DNA of 52,483 nucleotides from Alicyclobacillus shizuokensis NBRC 103103 (GTDB lineage: Bacteria > Bacillota > Bacilli > Alicyclobacillales > Alicyclobacillaceae). The stretch is from positions 1-52,483 of the forward strand of contig NZ_BCQV01000034.1 in NCBI RefSeq assembly GCF_001552255.1. The letters are read 5' to 3'. Shown piece by piece: positions 1 through 8,214 of the stretch. Numbering within the stretch: the first letter of the stretch is position 1; each line of letters opens with the position of its first letter. The position numbers and the translations under genes are program-made. The notes under the pieces are model-generated. The model was not told where the DNA came from, did not search any database, and was given only the letters and a program-made list of their open reading frames with translations.

Positions 1-6
1 GGGGTA

Positions 7-1518
7 TTGTTGAAAATTCTGTTTGCCTGCTATTTTGAACTCCCTCACTACGGGGGACTGAGCCGCTATGTCTATACATTGAAGGAGGAACTTGAGGAAC
101 ATGGACATCATGTTGACATATTAGCCCATCATCCTGGTATGAATAAAATTTACAAGTTCAATTACATCCAGAATGATTTTGGATGGGATTTAACGGGTGC
201 CGAGATCGACAAAACCGTGAACCATCATTCCGAACGCCTCTCGATCAAGGACGTCATTGATCATCAAGTATTCCGGTACTACGAAAATGAATTGCCGTAT
301 GTCGACCCGCGAATTCGTTGGAGGGAGATTGAACGTTATACTTTTGAAGTGGCGGCAGCTCTCCTCAATTTGAATGGTTATGATTTAATCCATACTCACG
401 ATATCCTGTCTACACGTGCCTTATGGAGAGTAAAGCCGAAAGACATCCCCCTTGTCGCAACGATACACGGGATTCTGGCTACCGAATATATCAATTCTGG
501 CGAAATCACGGACAAAGATAGTATCAATTGGAAATACGCTGTAACAGAAGAGTATTATGGACACCTATCGACGGATGCGACGATTGTTCCAACCAATTGG
601 CAGAAAATCCAGTTGAGTACTCATTACGGAATTCCAGCCGAGAAGATCAACGTGATTCCTTATGGAATGAATTTGGCTCCTTTCTTAAAACAGTTAAAGC
701 ATGAACCATACCCGCACTTGAAAGAGGAGCAAAAAAATCCCGGCAAAATTGTGATTGCTTGCCCCGCTCGACTTGTGCCGGAAAAAGATCACAAAACGCT
801 GATCGACGCATTAAGAATACTGAAGGACAAACGAAACGACTTCGTCTGTTGGTTCATAGGAGATGGAAATTTGAGATATGAATTGGAACTGCAAGCAAAG
901 CGGCTGGGCGTGCATGAGAACATTGTATTTTTCGGAGCAAGGTGGGATGTGCCGGCTTTGCTGAAACTATCAAATATAATCGTACTTGCGTCCAAACAGG
1001 ATATGCATCCGTACACGCTTATGGAAGCACAAATCGCGGGTAAGCCTTGTGTGGCCTCAGACGCCGGCGGCATACCTGAAGTCGTAAGACACAGAGAGAC
1101 CGGTTTGATCTTCGAAACGGGAAACAGTGTTCAACTGGCGGAGAGTATATCGGAGTTAATGGATAATCCGGGACTCCGGCTCAAATTGGCAGCCAAGGCG
1201 GCTGACAGGGGCAAGGTGCAATATTCCTCAGAAACGCTATTTGAAAAGACGATGCACATATACTACCAGACAATCGAAAAGAAAAGATTAACACCTCACT
1301 ATTTTACTGAAGAATCAGATATGATAGGTAAGTATGGATTGGTAAAGACCAGGTCAGGGCTCGATGACGCGGCTTCGAGTTTATTTAAATTTGAGTTGGA
1401 TTACTCGAAATTCGATGACCAGAAATGGAGCACTATTTTACGGAGTGTGCCGATTGACTATTCGATTCCTGATGCAGCTTATGTCCAGGCTTTAGCCAAA
1501 TGGAAAAATGGATTCTGA
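7..1518 (+). CDS. Family 4 glycosyltransferase (GT-B fold)
   Basis: Predicted cytoplasmic glycosyltransferase that moves a sugar from a nucleotide-sugar to a growing glycan. The N-terminus carries the GT4 glycine-rich acceptor loop (PHYGGLSRYVYTL, residues about 14-26). The C-terminal donor domain has ACPARLVPEKDH and the GT4 E-x7-E-type region PYTLMEAQIAGKPCVASDAGGIPEV (as PYTLMEAQIAGKP then SDAGGIPEV). About 60 extra residues follow the usual end near residue 440, with no motif I recognise. The TTG start at 7 is only the first in-frame start in the window: the frame stays open to base 1, so the gene may begin upstream. It is clearly AT-richer than the genes after 4 kb. With the hydrolase at 2711 it suggests a surface-glycan or glycoprotein locus; acceptor and sugar are unknown. 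Confidence 0.85.
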   Translation: MLKILFACYFELPHYGGLSRYVYTLKEELEEHGHHVDILAHHPGMNKIYKFNYIQNDFGWDLTGAEIDKTVNHHSERLSIKDVIDHQVFRYYENELPYVDPRIRWREIERYTFEVAAALLNLNGYDLIHTHDILSTRALWRVKPKDIPLVATIHGILATEYINSGEITDKDSINWKYAVTEEYYGHLSTDATIVPTNWQKIQLSTHYGIPAEKINVIPYGMNLAPFLKQLKHEPYPHLKEEQKNPGKIVIACPARLVPEKDHKTLIDALRILKDKRNDFVCWFIGDGNLRYELELQAKRLGVHENIVFFGARWDVPALLKLSNIIVLASKQDMHPYTLMEAQIAGKPCVASDAGGIPEVVRHRETGLIFETGNSVQLAESISELMDNPGLRLKLAAKAADRGKVQYSSETLFEKTMHIYYQTIEKKRLTPHYFTEESDMIGKYGLVKTRSGLDDAASSLFKFELDYSKFDDQKWSTILRSVPIDYSIPDAAYVQALAKWKNGF

Positions 1519-1921
1519 CATCAGGTGTGGGCCTGGACTTTCGCCTTCCCCTTGACGCGCTGGCTGCTTCAGGATCTCCACGTATCGGGCTCTAGCCACT
1601 ACTGGGCCTGTAACACTTATATAGGGAGATATTATCTACGTTCGAATCGAGTACAGATTCCTGTATCTGATCACCTCCATCGACGGCCCGTTGTCAAATC
1701 GGCGATTTACGGTGCCGGATGGGTTCCCGAAGTTCTCGCTGTTCCCGAGGGGCAATATGACTTCCCCTCAACGGGAGACGGTGAAGGTATCGCATAACCC
1801 ATTCGGCATCTTTGACCTCCGTCTTTCGTCCGTGCACCTACTTGACAGGCTGGGCGTAAGCGAAAGGATGCATCACCAACAAATCGGCACCGGCCGCATC
1901 GAGTGGTGGGTTGCCCGTTAG
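1519..1921. other. Non-coding or decayed stretch upstream of the IS66 fossil
   Basis: About 400 bases between the glycosyltransferase stop and the first recognisable IS66 residues. Short open frames exist on both strands, but none shows a family motif or a convincing ribosome-binding site. It may hold the decayed 5' part of the IS66 transposase gene; I could not align it. Confidence 0.4.
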
Positions 1922-2364
1922 ATGAACGATTCGAATTTCTTCGGCAGTCGCCTATGCAATGAACAGTTCCTCCGGCGGCGTGATTTGCATGCGGATGGGA
2001 CGACGATGCAAGTGCTTCAGGAGCCCGAACAGGCAGCACAGACGAAGGCGCATGCGTGGCTGCATTCGACTGGACGGGATGGGCAGTCCATCGTTGCTTA
2101 CGATTCCGAAGAGACGCGGTTCACGGAACATCCGCAGCAATTCCCGGAGAATCTTGCGGTTGTGGGGGCCTTTTGGCAAGGCTTTCAACGCAAGGGGAGC
2201 AAATTCTGCCCAAGAGAGTCCTTGGACAGAACATTGTGGAAGCCGCGAAGGAGAATGGACCCCAATCGCTGGTGTACTTGCATGACCTGTTTGACAGTTC
2301 TCAAACGTCGACCTTGGGGTCTCAGCGGAACTCAATGCCGTGGATCCCCGGTCAACCATCCTGA
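1922..2364 (+). mobile_element. Decayed IS66-family transposase (TnpC) remnant
   Basis: Two separate frames carry pieces of an IS66 transposase. In the first, LHADGTTMQVLQEP followed by AQTKAHAWLHSTGRDG matches the conserved LHADET-xQVL-EPGR...AQTKSYMWLYRTG core (bases about 1985-2080), with the catalytic-region HADET changed to HADGT. In another frame, VEAAKENGPQSLVYLHDLF and then MPWIPG (about 2236-2355) match the C-terminal end VETAKENGL-P-YL-YLFE...LPW. The parts are joined by at least one frameshift and the middle is missing or scrambled, so the element is dead. No terminal inverted repeats or TnpA/TnpB genes are visible. It marks past mobile-element activity in the AT-rich island. Confidence 0.7.
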
Positions 2365-2710
2365 CGGAGGATGTCCGTCTCGATCCGAAAATTGGCCATA
2401 ACAATTCCCTTGCCGATGGGATGCAAGGTGGTGGCATTCACCGTTCACGGTGTAGCGTGTCTAGCCAAGTAGGCATCTGTCCTCTCCAATGGGTAATGTG
2501 GGACAGCGGTTTGCATGAGGATCCGCAAATTTCTTGGGCTTCGTTTCCCGCTCGGTTCCTTAAAGACACATGTCCAACAAGTTAACAATTGGTTACAAGA
2601 CCACAGTCTTCGTCCAAGCACTTCTCATTGTACACTCGTACTTTGATTGTGACACGACAAGAGGAGTGATGAACGAAGGCAGCGCGATTCAGACCCAAAC
2701 ATGACGGCTG
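2365..2710. other. Intergenic region with no recognised gene
   Basis: About 345 bases after the IS66 fossil. I see no tRNA, no strong hairpin with a T tract, and no open frame with a family motif. It may contain the promoter of the hydrolase gene that follows, but no convincing -35/-10 pair stands out. Confidence 0.4.
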
Positions 2711-3631
2711 ATGCGCAGATGGCAGATGAAAGAACAATCCATTCAAATAAAAATGAGAAGGGAAAGAAACATTGTGGACAACGGGATCGACCAATACCAA
2801 AAAATAACTGTTGATTATGATCTATTGAGCACTCTTGACTTGCCCATCGCTATCCCTTTTGTGCTCACCGTAAATTGGAATGGGGTGAAATTCGAGTTCT
2901 TAATAAAAATCAATGTGAACTCCCCCAACTTACTTGTATTTAGTTCCGGTGCCATGGTAACCAAGGTGAATCTTCCATATTTCCAGAGACATTCCTGGAT
3001 TTATGATTTCGAGGATTCGATGATCTACTATAATGATCCGACTCTGTATTTAGGGGATATTCCTTTGGGGTGGGGCCAAGGAACTTGGGACAGATTTTAT
3101 CTGAAAGATATTGCAACGATTTTGACAAAACTCATAGGAAAAATAGGGGTTAACCAGCAGAACGTGCTATTCTACGGGTCTTCTGGTGGCGGATTCATGT
3201 CTCTAATATTGGCTGGATACATCAGAGACTCGACGGCTCTTGTGAATTGTCCTCAAACCTGTTTGACAAAATGGCTTGAAATACCTGTTCAAAATGTCTT
3301 TAACCTCTCTTATCCGAGTCTGTCTATCCAGGAGGTCCTGAAGGTATTTCCGGAGCGCATAAATGTTATAAAATTTTATAATCACATAAAGTATGTTCCT
3401 AAAATTTACTATTTACAGAACGCTGCGTGCGAGTATGATATGACAAACCATGTTATTCCCTTTCTTTCCGATCTGCAGTTCATGGAAGACGGGTGTGTTG
3501 TAAATAAAGTCATCGTGGACTTGTATTATGACAAGCAGCCAGGGCCTGCGATCCTTCCGGCACTCGGGGGACACGGAGCACTTGGGAAATACGAGACCAT
3601 AAATTACATTAATCAAGTGAAGGCGAAATGA
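2711..3631 (+). CDS. Alpha/beta-hydrolase-like protein resembling accessory Sec Asp2 / glycan acyl-hydrolase
   Basis: A protein of up to 306 residues with a nucleophile elbow (VLFYGSSGGGFMSLILAGY, around residues 158-176), the G-x-S-x-G pattern of serine hydrolases. A following VNCPQT segment, and the layout of a beta-rich N-terminal half plus a hydrolase half, recall Asp2-type proteins of accessory Sec loci, where the hydrolase domain O-acetylates glycans on adhesins. A late His in GGHGALGKY could complete the triad. The start is uncertain: ATG 2711, ATG 2726 and ATG 2753 are in frame without a decisive ribosome-binding site. AT-rich like the first gene of the window. Role inferred: deacylation or acylation of a surface glycan or glycoprotein. 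No accessory Sec translocase genes are in view, so the Asp2 link is only a similarity. Confidence 0.6.
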   Translation: MRRWQMKEQSIQIKMRRERNIVDNGIDQYQKITVDYDLLSTLDLPIAIPFVLTVNWNGVKFEFLIKINVNSPNLLVFSSGAMVTKVNLPYFQRHSWIYDFEDSMIYYNDPTLYLGDIPLGWGQGTWDRFYLKDIATILTKLIGKIGVNQQNVLFYGSSGGGFMSLILAGYIRDSTALVNCPQTCLTKWLEIPVQNVFNLSYPSLSIQEVLKVFPERINVIKFYNHIKYVPKIYYLQNAACEYDMTNHVIPFLSDLQFMEDGCVVNKVIVDLYYDKQPGPAILPALGGHGALGKYETINYINQVKAK

Positions 3632-3730
3632 TGAATTCCGACGCACGGGCCTGGTTATTCACAGCCGTGTTGAAAATCACGCGTATAGCTGAGAAACCTT
3701 CAATTCGAAGTCAGTTCCCCGTTATCACGA

Positions 3731-3758
3731 AAACGAAAAACTGCGCCATCTCGCGCAG
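3731..3758 (-). terminator. Rho-independent terminator of tRNA-Leu
   Basis: Read on the minus strand, a 6-bp stem CTGCGC / GCGCAG with loop GAGATG is followed by TTTTTCGTTTT. It sits about 10 bases after the CCA end of tRNA-Leu. Confidence 0.8.
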
Positions 3759-3767
3759 CCTTAGCTT

Positions 3768-3854
3768 TGGTGCGGTCGAGAGGACTTGAACCTCCACGAG
3801 CTTGCGCCCACAAGAACCTGAATCTTGCGCGTCTGCCAATTCCGCCACGACCGC
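3768..3854 (-). tRNA. tRNA-Leu (anticodon CAG)
   Basis: An 87-nt cloverleaf with acceptor GCGGTCG / CGACCGC, anticodon stem CAAGA / TCTTG around loop TTCAGGT, the long variable arm expected of class II tRNA-Leu, T-loop TTCAAGT, and an encoded CCA (TGG at 3768-3770 on the plus strand). The anticodon CAG decodes the G-ending leucine codon CUG. It lies exactly between the AT-rich island on its left and the GC-rich backbone on its right. Confidence 0.95.
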
Positions 3855-4032
3855 ATGAACTGAGTTGTGCTTGGCCATCGATTGGCTCAACTGGTCACAG
3901 GAAGCATTATATCAGGCCTTTACTCCGGATGCAAGCTCTATTGGACAAAAACGCAGGGCGGCAAAAGGACAAGCATCTAGGCGCCCAGGCCGCATCGAGG
4001 CGGCGATGATAAAGTGAAGATGAGAGTATCGA

Positions 4033-4481
4033 TTGACGCCGCGTGTGGTCATCGTCACGCCGACACGGGACCTGGGGCTGCAGTCCCTGATTGACTTCGG
4101 TATGGTCCTGGCTGAGCTGGCGGCAGCCAGCCCGAAGCGGGTGGCGTTTATCGCCAGCGGCGACCAAGCGCATACGTACGATGGGGACGGGCCGTACGGG
4201 TACGACCCGGCTGCGGCGGAATTCGATGCGACCATCGCTCGGTTGGTGAGAGAGGGGCGCCTGGAGGGCCTGCTCGATATCCCGAAGTTTTTGGTGGATG
4301 CGGCAAAGCGGGACAGCCCTTGGCAGTTGGCCATCCTGTTGGCATCCACCAACGGCTTCCGTTGCGCGGGCAGCTGGTGTCGTATCAGGTACCCACGTAT
4401 TACGGCATGATGTGCGCAGCTTACCATCCTGTCGCGGGATCAGGCTTGCTGCTCGGCTGCGGCGACCGTGTGCAGCAGTAA
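4033..4481 (+). pseudogene. Truncated, frameshifted LigB/MEMO-type extradiol dioxygenase-like gene
   Basis: The readable part matches the C-terminal half of the class III extradiol dioxygenase B-subunit-like family: VVIVTPTRDLGLQSLIDFG, then RVAFIASGDQAHTYD and GPYGYDPAAAEFD. Near 4345-4355 the frame must shift for the ending VSYQVPTYYGMMCAAYHPV to be read; that frame stops at 4479-4481, inside the 3' end of convergent folD. Intact members are about 250-270 residues and start with a metal-binding N-terminal half (usually PHPP) that is absent here. Both ends of the coding sequence are therefore damaged and I regard it as dead. Unless the assembly has an error at 4345-4355, no functional product is expected. 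Confidence 0.75.
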
Positions 4482-5294
4482 AGTGGCGATGGTGACGGGC
4501 CCCACACCACCCGGGACCGGCGTGATGGCCCCGGCGACCTCGACACAGGAGGCAAAGTCGGCGTCCCCCACATTGCCTTCATTATAGCCGGCGTCGATGA
4601 CGATGGCGCCTGGCTTCAGCCAGTCACCCTGCAGGAAACGCGGTCGTCCGACTGCGGCAATGACCACGTCGGCCTGCCGGACGATAGCCGGGATATCCTG
4701 GCTTCGTGAGTGGCAGATGGTGACGGTGCAGTCGCGGTTGAGCAACATAGCTGCGATAGGTTTGCCCAGTATGGCGCTGCGGCCCAATACAACGGCGTGC
4801 CGGCCTGTCAACGGAACTTGATAGAAGTCCAGAATGTGGAGGATGGCCTGCGGAGTGCAGGCGCGATGCGCCGGTCGGCCAAAGGCGGCGAGGCCGAAGC
4901 CGGCGCTTGTTACTCCGTCGACATCTTTATCCAATCGAATGGCGTCGAAGGCCACGCGCTCATCGATGCTGTCGGGCACCGGATGCTGCAGCAGGATGCC
5001 GTGAATCTGGGGATCCGCATTCAGACGCTGGATGGTGTCGACGAGGGATTGACTGCTTGTGTTGGACGGCAGGTGGATGGGCACGGAGCGCAGCCCCAGC
5101 CGCCTGCAGGCGTTGCTCTTCATGCGTACATAGGTCGCCGAAGCTGGGTCATCGCCGACCAGAACAGTGGCCAGACACGGGGTGACACCGCGAGCGGTCA
5201 GGGCCGTCACGCGTTGTCGGATTTGGGCGTGAATCTGTTCCACGACCGGTTTTCCATAGAGTATGGTTGCTTCTGGCATGGACATCGACTCCAT
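4440..5294 (-). CDS. folD: Bifunctional methylenetetrahydrofolate dehydrogenase / methenyltetrahydrofolate cyclohydrolase
   Basis: Cytosolic one-carbon enzyme that interconverts 5,10-methylene-THF, methenyl-THF and 10-formyl-THF with NADP. The 284 residues match the usual FolD length. Visible signatures are the catalytic YVRMKSNAC (Tyr and Lys of Y-x3-K), the substrate segment GILLQHPVPD, the conserved DKDVDGVTS, the dinucleotide loop GRSAILGKP and the C-terminal TPVPGGVGPVTIATLL. The His in QHPVP, where Leu is common, and the Val in GPVTI, where Met is common, are mild variants. Transcribed alone; its 3' end runs into the LigB-like pseudogene from the opposite strand. Confidence 0.95.
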   Translation of the reverse strand: MESMSMPEATILYGKPVVEQIHAQIRQRVTALTARGVTPCLATVLVGDDPASATYVRMKSNACRRLGLRSVPIHLPSNTSSQSLVDTIQRLNADPQIHGILLQHPVPDSIDERVAFDAIRLDKDVDGVTSAGFGLAAFGRPAHRACTPQAILHILDFYQVPLTGRHAVVLGRSAILGKPIAAMLLNRDCTVTICHSRSQDIPAIVRQADVVIAAVGRPRFLQGDWLKPGAIVIDAGYNEGNVGDADFASCVEVAGAITPVPGGVGPVTIATLLLHTVAAAEQQA

Positions 5295-5361
5295 TTCTGC
5301 TGGTGCAGGGACGTTACCCAGCTATCGTACCGAATCACGGGCGGGATCGCCAGGCGCACGG

Positions 5362-5391
5362 TTGACATCGTTTTCATCGGTTCGCTACCAT
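5362..5391 (+). promoter_or_regulatory. Putative sigma-A promoter for the fabG-hadAB-like operon
   Basis: TTGACA (5362-5367), an 18-base spacer, then TACCAT (5386-5391). The -35 is perfect and the -10 matches 4 of 6. It lies in the 179-bp divergent region between folD and the SDR gene. Confidence 0.45.
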
Positions 5392-5420
5392 GAAATCGTG
5401 GCGTTCGATTTGGAATATTG

Positions 5421-5446
5421 TTTCATATATGTAGTTTCATTTATGT
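5421..5446. repeat. Imperfect 12-bp direct repeat upstream of the SDR gene
   Basis: TTTCATATATGT (5421-5432) and TTTCATTTATGT (5435-5446), 14 bp apart start to start. It lies between the putative promoter and the ribosome-binding site, so it could bind a regulator of the operon. Nothing further supports that. Confidence 0.4.
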
Positions 5447-5473
5447 CATAGAGTCCAGGATGAGGGGGAGAGT

Positions 5474-6241
5474 GTGTTGGGGCGTCTACAGGACAGGGTG
5501 GCGGTGGTGACCGGCGCGGCCCGTGGTATCGGCGCGGCCACCGCGAAGCGCCTGGCGGCGGACGGTGCGAAGGTGGCGGTGTTGGACCTGCGCAAAGAAG
5601 CCTGCCAAGACACGGTGAACGCTATTTCAGCTGCCGGCGGCCATGCGCTGGCGGTTGGGTGCGATGTCCGCGACGCACAGCAGGTGGAAGCCGCGATGCA
5701 GCAGGTAGTGGCTCGTTGGGGCCGGCTCGACATTCTCGTCAACAACGCCGGTATCATCCGCGACAACCTGTTGTTTCGGATGAGCGAGGACGATTGGGAT
5801 ATGGTCATGAACGTCCATCTCAAAGGCGCGTTCCTGTGCAGCCGCGCCGCGCAGCGCTACATGGTTGAGCAGCGCTACGGTAAGATTGTCAACACGAGCA
5901 GCACCTCGGCCCTCGGCAATCGGGGACAGGCCAACTATGCGACCGCCAAAGCGGGCCTGCAGGGGTTTACACGCACCTTGGCGATCGAACTGGGGCCGTT
6001 CAACATCAATGTCAACGCCGTGGCGCCGGGGTTCATTGTGACTGATATGACGCGCGCAGCGGCGGAACGCGTCGGCATGAGCTTTGAGGAGTTTGAGCGG
6101 GCTGCCATCGAGCGGATTCCGCTGCGCCGTGCGGGGAAGCCGGAGGATGTGGCGAATGTGGTGGCGTTTTTGGTCAGCGATGAGGCGAGCTACGTCTCGG
6201 GCCAGGTGATCTACATCAACGGCGCGCGCCCGCAGGGATGA
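5474..6241 (+). CDS. FabG-type short-chain dehydrogenase (3-oxoacyl-ACP/CoA reductase)
   Basis: A 255-residue classical SDR. The NAD(P) motif TGAARGIG is at residues 13-20, NNAG at 90-93, and the active site is Ser142/143, Tyr155, Lys159 (NYATAKAG). The ending VSGQVIYINGARPQG is FabG-like. GTG start at 5474 behind GAGGGGGA. The stop overlaps the next frame, and the two downstream genes form a MaoC-type dehydratase pair, so a role in reducing 3-oxoacyl thioesters to (R)-3-hydroxyacyl substrates is likely. It is probably not the housekeeping fabG, because acpP and fabD are not alongside. Carrier (ACP or CoA) unknown. Confidence 0.85.
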   Translation: MLGRLQDRVAVVTGAARGIGAATAKRLAADGAKVAVLDLRKEACQDTVNAISAAGGHALAVGCDVRDAQQVEAAMQQVVARWGRLDILVNNAGIIRDNLLFRMSEDDWDMVMNVHLKGAFLCSRAAQRYMVEQRYGKIVNTSSTSALGNRGQANYATAKAGLQGFTRTLAIELGPFNINVNAVAPGFIVTDMTRAAAERVGMSFEEFERAAIERIPLRRAGKPEDVANVVAFLVSDEASYVSGQVIYINGARPQG

Positions 6242-6273
6242 GCGTGTACCGTGGGGACGAGGAGGAGATGGAC

Positions 6274-6723
6274 ATGGGGGCCGACAGGCTGCGCCCGTTT
6301 CTTGGGAAATCATCGGATCCGGTAAGAAACGAGGTGGAGAAACGGGCCATACGCAAGTTTGCGCGGGCCATCGGATCGAACAATCCTCTTTATCTGGACG
6401 AGGAGTACGCTCAGCGCAGCCGCTACGGCCGCTTATTGGCGCCGCCGACGTTCAGTCGCACTTTCGACTACGGATCGATACCCGGGCTTGATTTTCCCCG
6501 TGACGGGTTGTTGCACGGTGAACAGGCGTACGAGTATTTCCGGCCGATTCTGGCTGGGGATACGGTCTATTGCTCCATGGAACTGACCGATGTCGTCGAA
6601 AAGCAGGGCCGTTCGGGAGCGATGACGTTGGTCGTGTTTACCTATCGGGTCTTGAGCGAGGGTGGAGAACTGTTGGAGCGTTCCCGTTCCACCCTGATTC
6701 GCAGGGGACAGGGGGAGGAATGA
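6274..6723 (+). CDS. HadA-like MaoC-fold dehydratase subunit (non-catalytic)
   Basis: A small hot-dog protein of the MaoC N-terminal (FAS1-like) type. VEKRAIRKFARAIGSNNPLY and LLAPPTFSRTF are typical of the HadA half of heterodimeric (R)-3-hydroxyacyl dehydratases. The position where the catalytic half has D-x4-H reads SNNPLYLDE, with no His, so this subunit probably only shapes the substrate tunnel. I chose ATG 6274 because GGAGGAG lies 6 bases upstream; an earlier in-frame ATG at 6238 overlaps the SDR stop but lacks spacing. The product is 149 residues. The stop overlaps the start of the partner subunit, implying coupled translation and a stable pair. Confidence 0.8.
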   Translation: MGADRLRPFLGKSSDPVRNEVEKRAIRKFARAIGSNNPLYLDEEYAQRSRYGRLLAPPTFSRTFDYGSIPGLDFPRDGLLHGEQAYEYFRPILAGDTVYCSMELTDVVEKQGRSGAMTLVVFTYRVLSEGGELLERSRSTLIRRGQGEE

Positions 6724-7142
6724 TGGGGACCAGGTTTGCGCGTGGTGAGACGATAGGGCCCGTGAGCATGCCGCCGGTGACGCGGATTCAACTTGTCCAA
6801 TACGCGGACGCTTCCGGCGATTTCAATCCGATTCACACCGTCGACCAGTTCGCCCAGGCAGTGGGCCTGGGCGGTGTCATTGCCCACGGGATGCTGACCA
6901 TGGCCTTTGTCGGGGAAATGCTCACGCAGGTTATCGGCGAAGCCGGCGACTTGCTCCAGTTTTCGGTGCGCTTTACGGATATGGTGCGTCCCGGGGATGT
7001 GGTGACGTGCCAGGGACGGATTGAACGCGTGGAGATCCGCGACGCATGGGAGATTGCGGAGTGCGACGTGTCCGCCGCCGTAGCCTCCGACCGTACGGTG
7101 GTGCAGGGGAAGGCGGTGTTCCGCGTTCCGCATGCCACCTAG
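6723..7142 (+). CDS. HadB-like MaoC-fold dehydratase subunit (catalytic)
   Basis: A 139-residue hot-dog protein with the MaoC hydratase signature YADASGDFNPIHT followed by GGVIAHGMLTMAF. The Asp and His of D-x4-H are present, so this is the active subunit. It should hydrate or dehydrate (R)-3-hydroxyacyl thioesters together with the preceding HadA-like subunit, on substrates supplied by the FabG-type SDR upstream. The ATG at 6723 overlaps the previous stop, with GGAGG four bases upstream; ATG 6720 is an equally readable start. The arrangement is like mycobacterial HadA-HadB, where the dehydratase acts in long-chain elongation. Here the substrate chain is unknown. Confidence 0.82.
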   Translation: MGTRFARGETIGPVSMPPVTRIQLVQYADASGDFNPIHTVDQFAQAVGLGGVIAHGMLTMAFVGEMLTQVIGEAGDLLQFSVRFTDMVRPGDVVTCQGRIERVEIRDAWEIAECDVSAAVASDRTVVQGKAVFRVPHAT

Positions 7143-7251
7143 GCGTGCCGGGGTGGGCACTGGGGCAGCCTAGTTGGTAACGGGGAGCCCTTTGGGCGCC
7201 GGTGTCCCTGGGACCGTGTCGTCAACAGCGTCTGTCCGCTGCCGGGAAATT

Positions 7252-7260
7252 TGGTATACT
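7252..7260 (+). promoter_or_regulatory. Extended -10 element for dapF
   Basis: TGG followed by TATACT (7255-7260), an extended -10 of the TGn-TATAAT type, 33 bases before the dapF start codon. I see no good -35 at 16-18 bases upstream, which fits an extended -10 promoter. Confidence 0.4.
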
Positions 7261-7293
7261 CGGATAGGAAGCGTAGGCAGGGGGGCAGCGAGG

Positions 7294-8214
7294 ATGCGTT
7301 TTACCAAGATGCATGCGTTGGGCAACAATTACATCTACATAGACGAGTTTCAGGAGTCGATGGCGGCTGTCGATCTGCCTGCGTTAGCGCGTGCGGTGAG
7401 TGATGTACGGCGCGGCATCGGGTCGGACGGCCTGATTCTCATCGGCCCGTCCGAGCGTGCGACGGTGCGGATGCGGATGTGGAACGCGGACGGATCGGAG
7501 TCCGAGACGTGCGGCAACGGCTTGCGATGCGTGGCCAAATATGCGTATGAGCACGGGTACACCGAAGCCGAGGAGTTCCCGATAGAAGTGAAGACGGGCG
7601 TGGTGATGGCCCGCGTCTGGGTCCGCGGAGGACGGGTGGAGCGCGTGACGATAGACATGGGACGGCCGAGGTTTGGGGCTGAGGCGGTGGGCTTTCGCGG
7701 TGAGGTGGAGGCTGCGGAACCGTCCCGCGCGTCGGTTTCGACGCCGGTCGGTACGTTCAGCGGGACGTTGGTGTCGATGGGCAACCCGCACTTTGTCATC
7801 CGTTCTGCGCAGGCGGCGGCAGTGCCACTGGCGGAGGTGGGACCCCACATCGAGGGCCACCCAGACTTTGCCCACCGGGTCAATGTGGAATTTGTCACCC
7901 CGCGGAGCGACAGGGAACTAGACTTTCGGGTTTGGGAGCGCGGTTCCGGCATCACCCTGGCGTGCGGCACCGGGGCCTGCGCAAGTGTCGCCGCCGGGGT
8001 GCGTGAAGGCTGGTTGTGTCCTCGCGTCGTAGTGCACCTGGAGGGTGGCGATTTAGATATCCAGGTGGACGATGAGGGCCGGGTGTGGATGACCGGCGAG
8101 GCGGTCGAGGTGATGTCGGGGGACTTTGTTTGGCCGAGGCGCGAGGACGCCGGGCCGGCAGTGTCGGCGGCCGGCTCAACGGTTGTGGCCGGCGCGCAGG
8201 GGGAGCAGGACTAA
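7294..8214 (+). CDS. dapF: Diaminopimelate epimerase
   Basis: Converts LL- to meso-diaminopimelate for lysine and peptidoglycan. Both catalytic cysteines are visible: Cys73 in ETCGNGLRC and Cys224 in LACGTGACAS. The N-terminus MRFTKMHALGNNYIYID is characteristic. ATG 7294 is preferred over an upstream in-frame start at 7174 because family members begin with this segment. The product is 306 residues, about 25 longer than usual owing to an Ala/Gly-rich tail after FVWPR. The 3' end overlaps the convergent membrane-protein gene by about 40 bases. Confidence 0.95.
   Translation: MRFTKMHALGNNYIYIDEFQESMAAVDLPALARAVSDVRRGIGSDGLILIGPSERATVRMRMWNADGSESETCGNGLRCVAKYAYEHGYTEAEEFPIEVKTGVVMARVWVRGGRVERVTIDMGRPRFGAEAVGFRGEVEAAEPSRASVSTPVGTFSGTLVSMGNPHFVIRSAQAAAVPLAEVGPHIEGHPDFAHRVNVEFVTPRSDRELDFRVWERGSGITLACGTGACASVAAGVREGWLCPRVVVHLEGGDLDIQVDDEGRVWMTGEAVEVMSGDFVWPRREDAGPAVSAAGSTVVAGAQGEQD

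Noticed and set aside
1707-2437. Long open frames on the minus strand opposite the IS66 fossil
   Set aside because: No motif, odd Arg/Ser/Pro composition typical of antisense frames; the plus strand explains the DNA.
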